Of a DNA stretch of 64,000 bases, positions 63,879-64,000 are shown piece after piece; the first letter of the stretch is position 1, and the number at the start of each line of letters is the position of its first letter. Location of the stretch: positions 1 to 64,000 of the forward strand of contig JAEXYH010000040.1 of the NCBI GenBank assembly GCA_023451735.1, read 5' to 3'. A program made the translations under genes and the position numbers. The stretch is from Pseudomonadota bacterium (GTDB taxonomy: Bacteria > Pseudomonadota > Alphaproteobacteria > Rhizobiales > Rhizobiaceae). Below the pieces are notes generated by a model. The model ran no database searches. It was given only the letters and a program-made list of their open reading frames with translations, and was not told the origin of the DNA.

Positions 63879-64000
63879 TTGGAACAGACATGGCGTTGGT
63901 TCGGCCCTGAAGATCCCGTCAGCTTGCAGAAGGCCCGGCAGGCGGGAGCCACCGGCATCGTTACCGCCCTGCACCACATGAACCAGGGCGGCATCTGGCC
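63879..64000 (+). CDS. uxuA: Mannonate dehydratase, 5' part
   Basis: The window ends after 40 codons. 'WRWFGPEDPVSLQKARQAGA' and 'GIVTALHH' match the N-terminus of UxuA, which dehydrates mannonate to 2-keto-3-deoxygluconate. The start is TTG with AGGAG 6 bases upstream. The gene is probably intact beyond the window edge. Confidence 0.85.
   Translation, partial: MEQTWRWFGPEDPVSLQKARQAGATGIVTALHHMNQGGIW

Noticed and set aside
62634..63977. 447-residue open frame on the minus strand
   Set aside because: Antisense to the uxuB-like gene, which carries the catalytic Lys-Asn-His block.
1..64000. Search for tRNA, rRNA, CRISPR arrays and intact insertion sequences
   Set aside because: No cloverleaf with a CCA-type end, rRNA core sequence, regularly spaced repeats or transposase motif was found by eye. 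A dedicated search could still find a small RNA.

Overview
The window reads as accessory DNA of an alphaproteobacterium of the order Rhizobiales, most likely the Rhizobium/Agrobacterium group. This is an inference from the mix of families seen: rhizobial TPR regulators with a conserved N-terminal domain, dipeptide-type ABC operons with their own catabolic genes, paired DUF3300/DUF2950 proteins, palindrome-rich intergenic repeats resembling rhizobial RIME elements, and many small operons each with its own regulator. No rRNA, tRNA, CRISPR array or intact insertion sequence was seen. The low density of housekeeping genes would suit a secondary replicon, but the window cannot prove that.

Layout. 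0.1-8.8 kb: an AraC-flanked operon of small oxidoreductases (SnoaL-like, saccharopine-dehydrogenase-like, VOC, SDR), a decayed AraC copy, a tiny DUF4177 gene, an arginase-family enzyme, a SnoaL-like gene divergent from a TetR regulator, a LysR regulator, an L,D-transpeptidase lipoprotein and a stand-alone receiver protein. 9-13.7 kb: a degraded LacI/XylR-type regulator, a membrane GGDEF-EAL protein, and a divergent methyltransferase resembling the 3-hydroxypalmitate methyl ester signal synthase family. 13.8-19.9 kb: a redox/hydrolase module with a DipZ-like CcdA-thioredoxin fusion, two secreted alpha/beta hydrolases and an OmpR-type two-component pair, with repeat-type operator candidates in its promoters.

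20-46 kb: a stress or envelope block. It holds an MscS channel, a frameshifted K+ channel, a SulP transporter, an Orn/Lys/Arg decarboxylase beside an AspT-type antiporter, PPK2 and an AI-2E permease flanked by two related small proteins, DUF2950/DUF3300, an HlyD pair, a TPR regulator, a DUF900 lipoprotein, a Cys-rich-repeat protein, an OmpA-like protein, aspartate 4-decarboxylase and small secreted proteins. A tandem decamer, CGTAnnnTAC repeated twice end to end, recurs in at least three promoters of this block (after 22693, 29994 and 41351) and in weaker form in five more positions (30448, 30576, 35846, 36076, 45129). At three genes it lies about 70 bp before the start codon. This looks like an uncharacterised regulon and is the most interesting signal in the window.

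46.5-64 kb: a sugar-acid catabolic region. A seven-gene leftward operon (ABC importer, DapA-family aldolase, D-2-hydroxyacid dehydrogenase, Ldh-family dehydrogenase) diverges from a rightward operon (cytoplasmic sialidase-fold protein, PdxA-like dehydrogenase, iron-type alcohol dehydrogenase). A leftward DUF1537 kinase-GntR pair follows, then a rightward hexuronate-type MFS transporter, fructuronate reductase-like uxuB and the start of uxuA. Together they suggest uptake of a glycoside or sugar acid, its oxidation and aldol cleavage, and a four-carbon acid branch (kinase plus PdxA-like) to triose phosphate. The true substrate is unknown.
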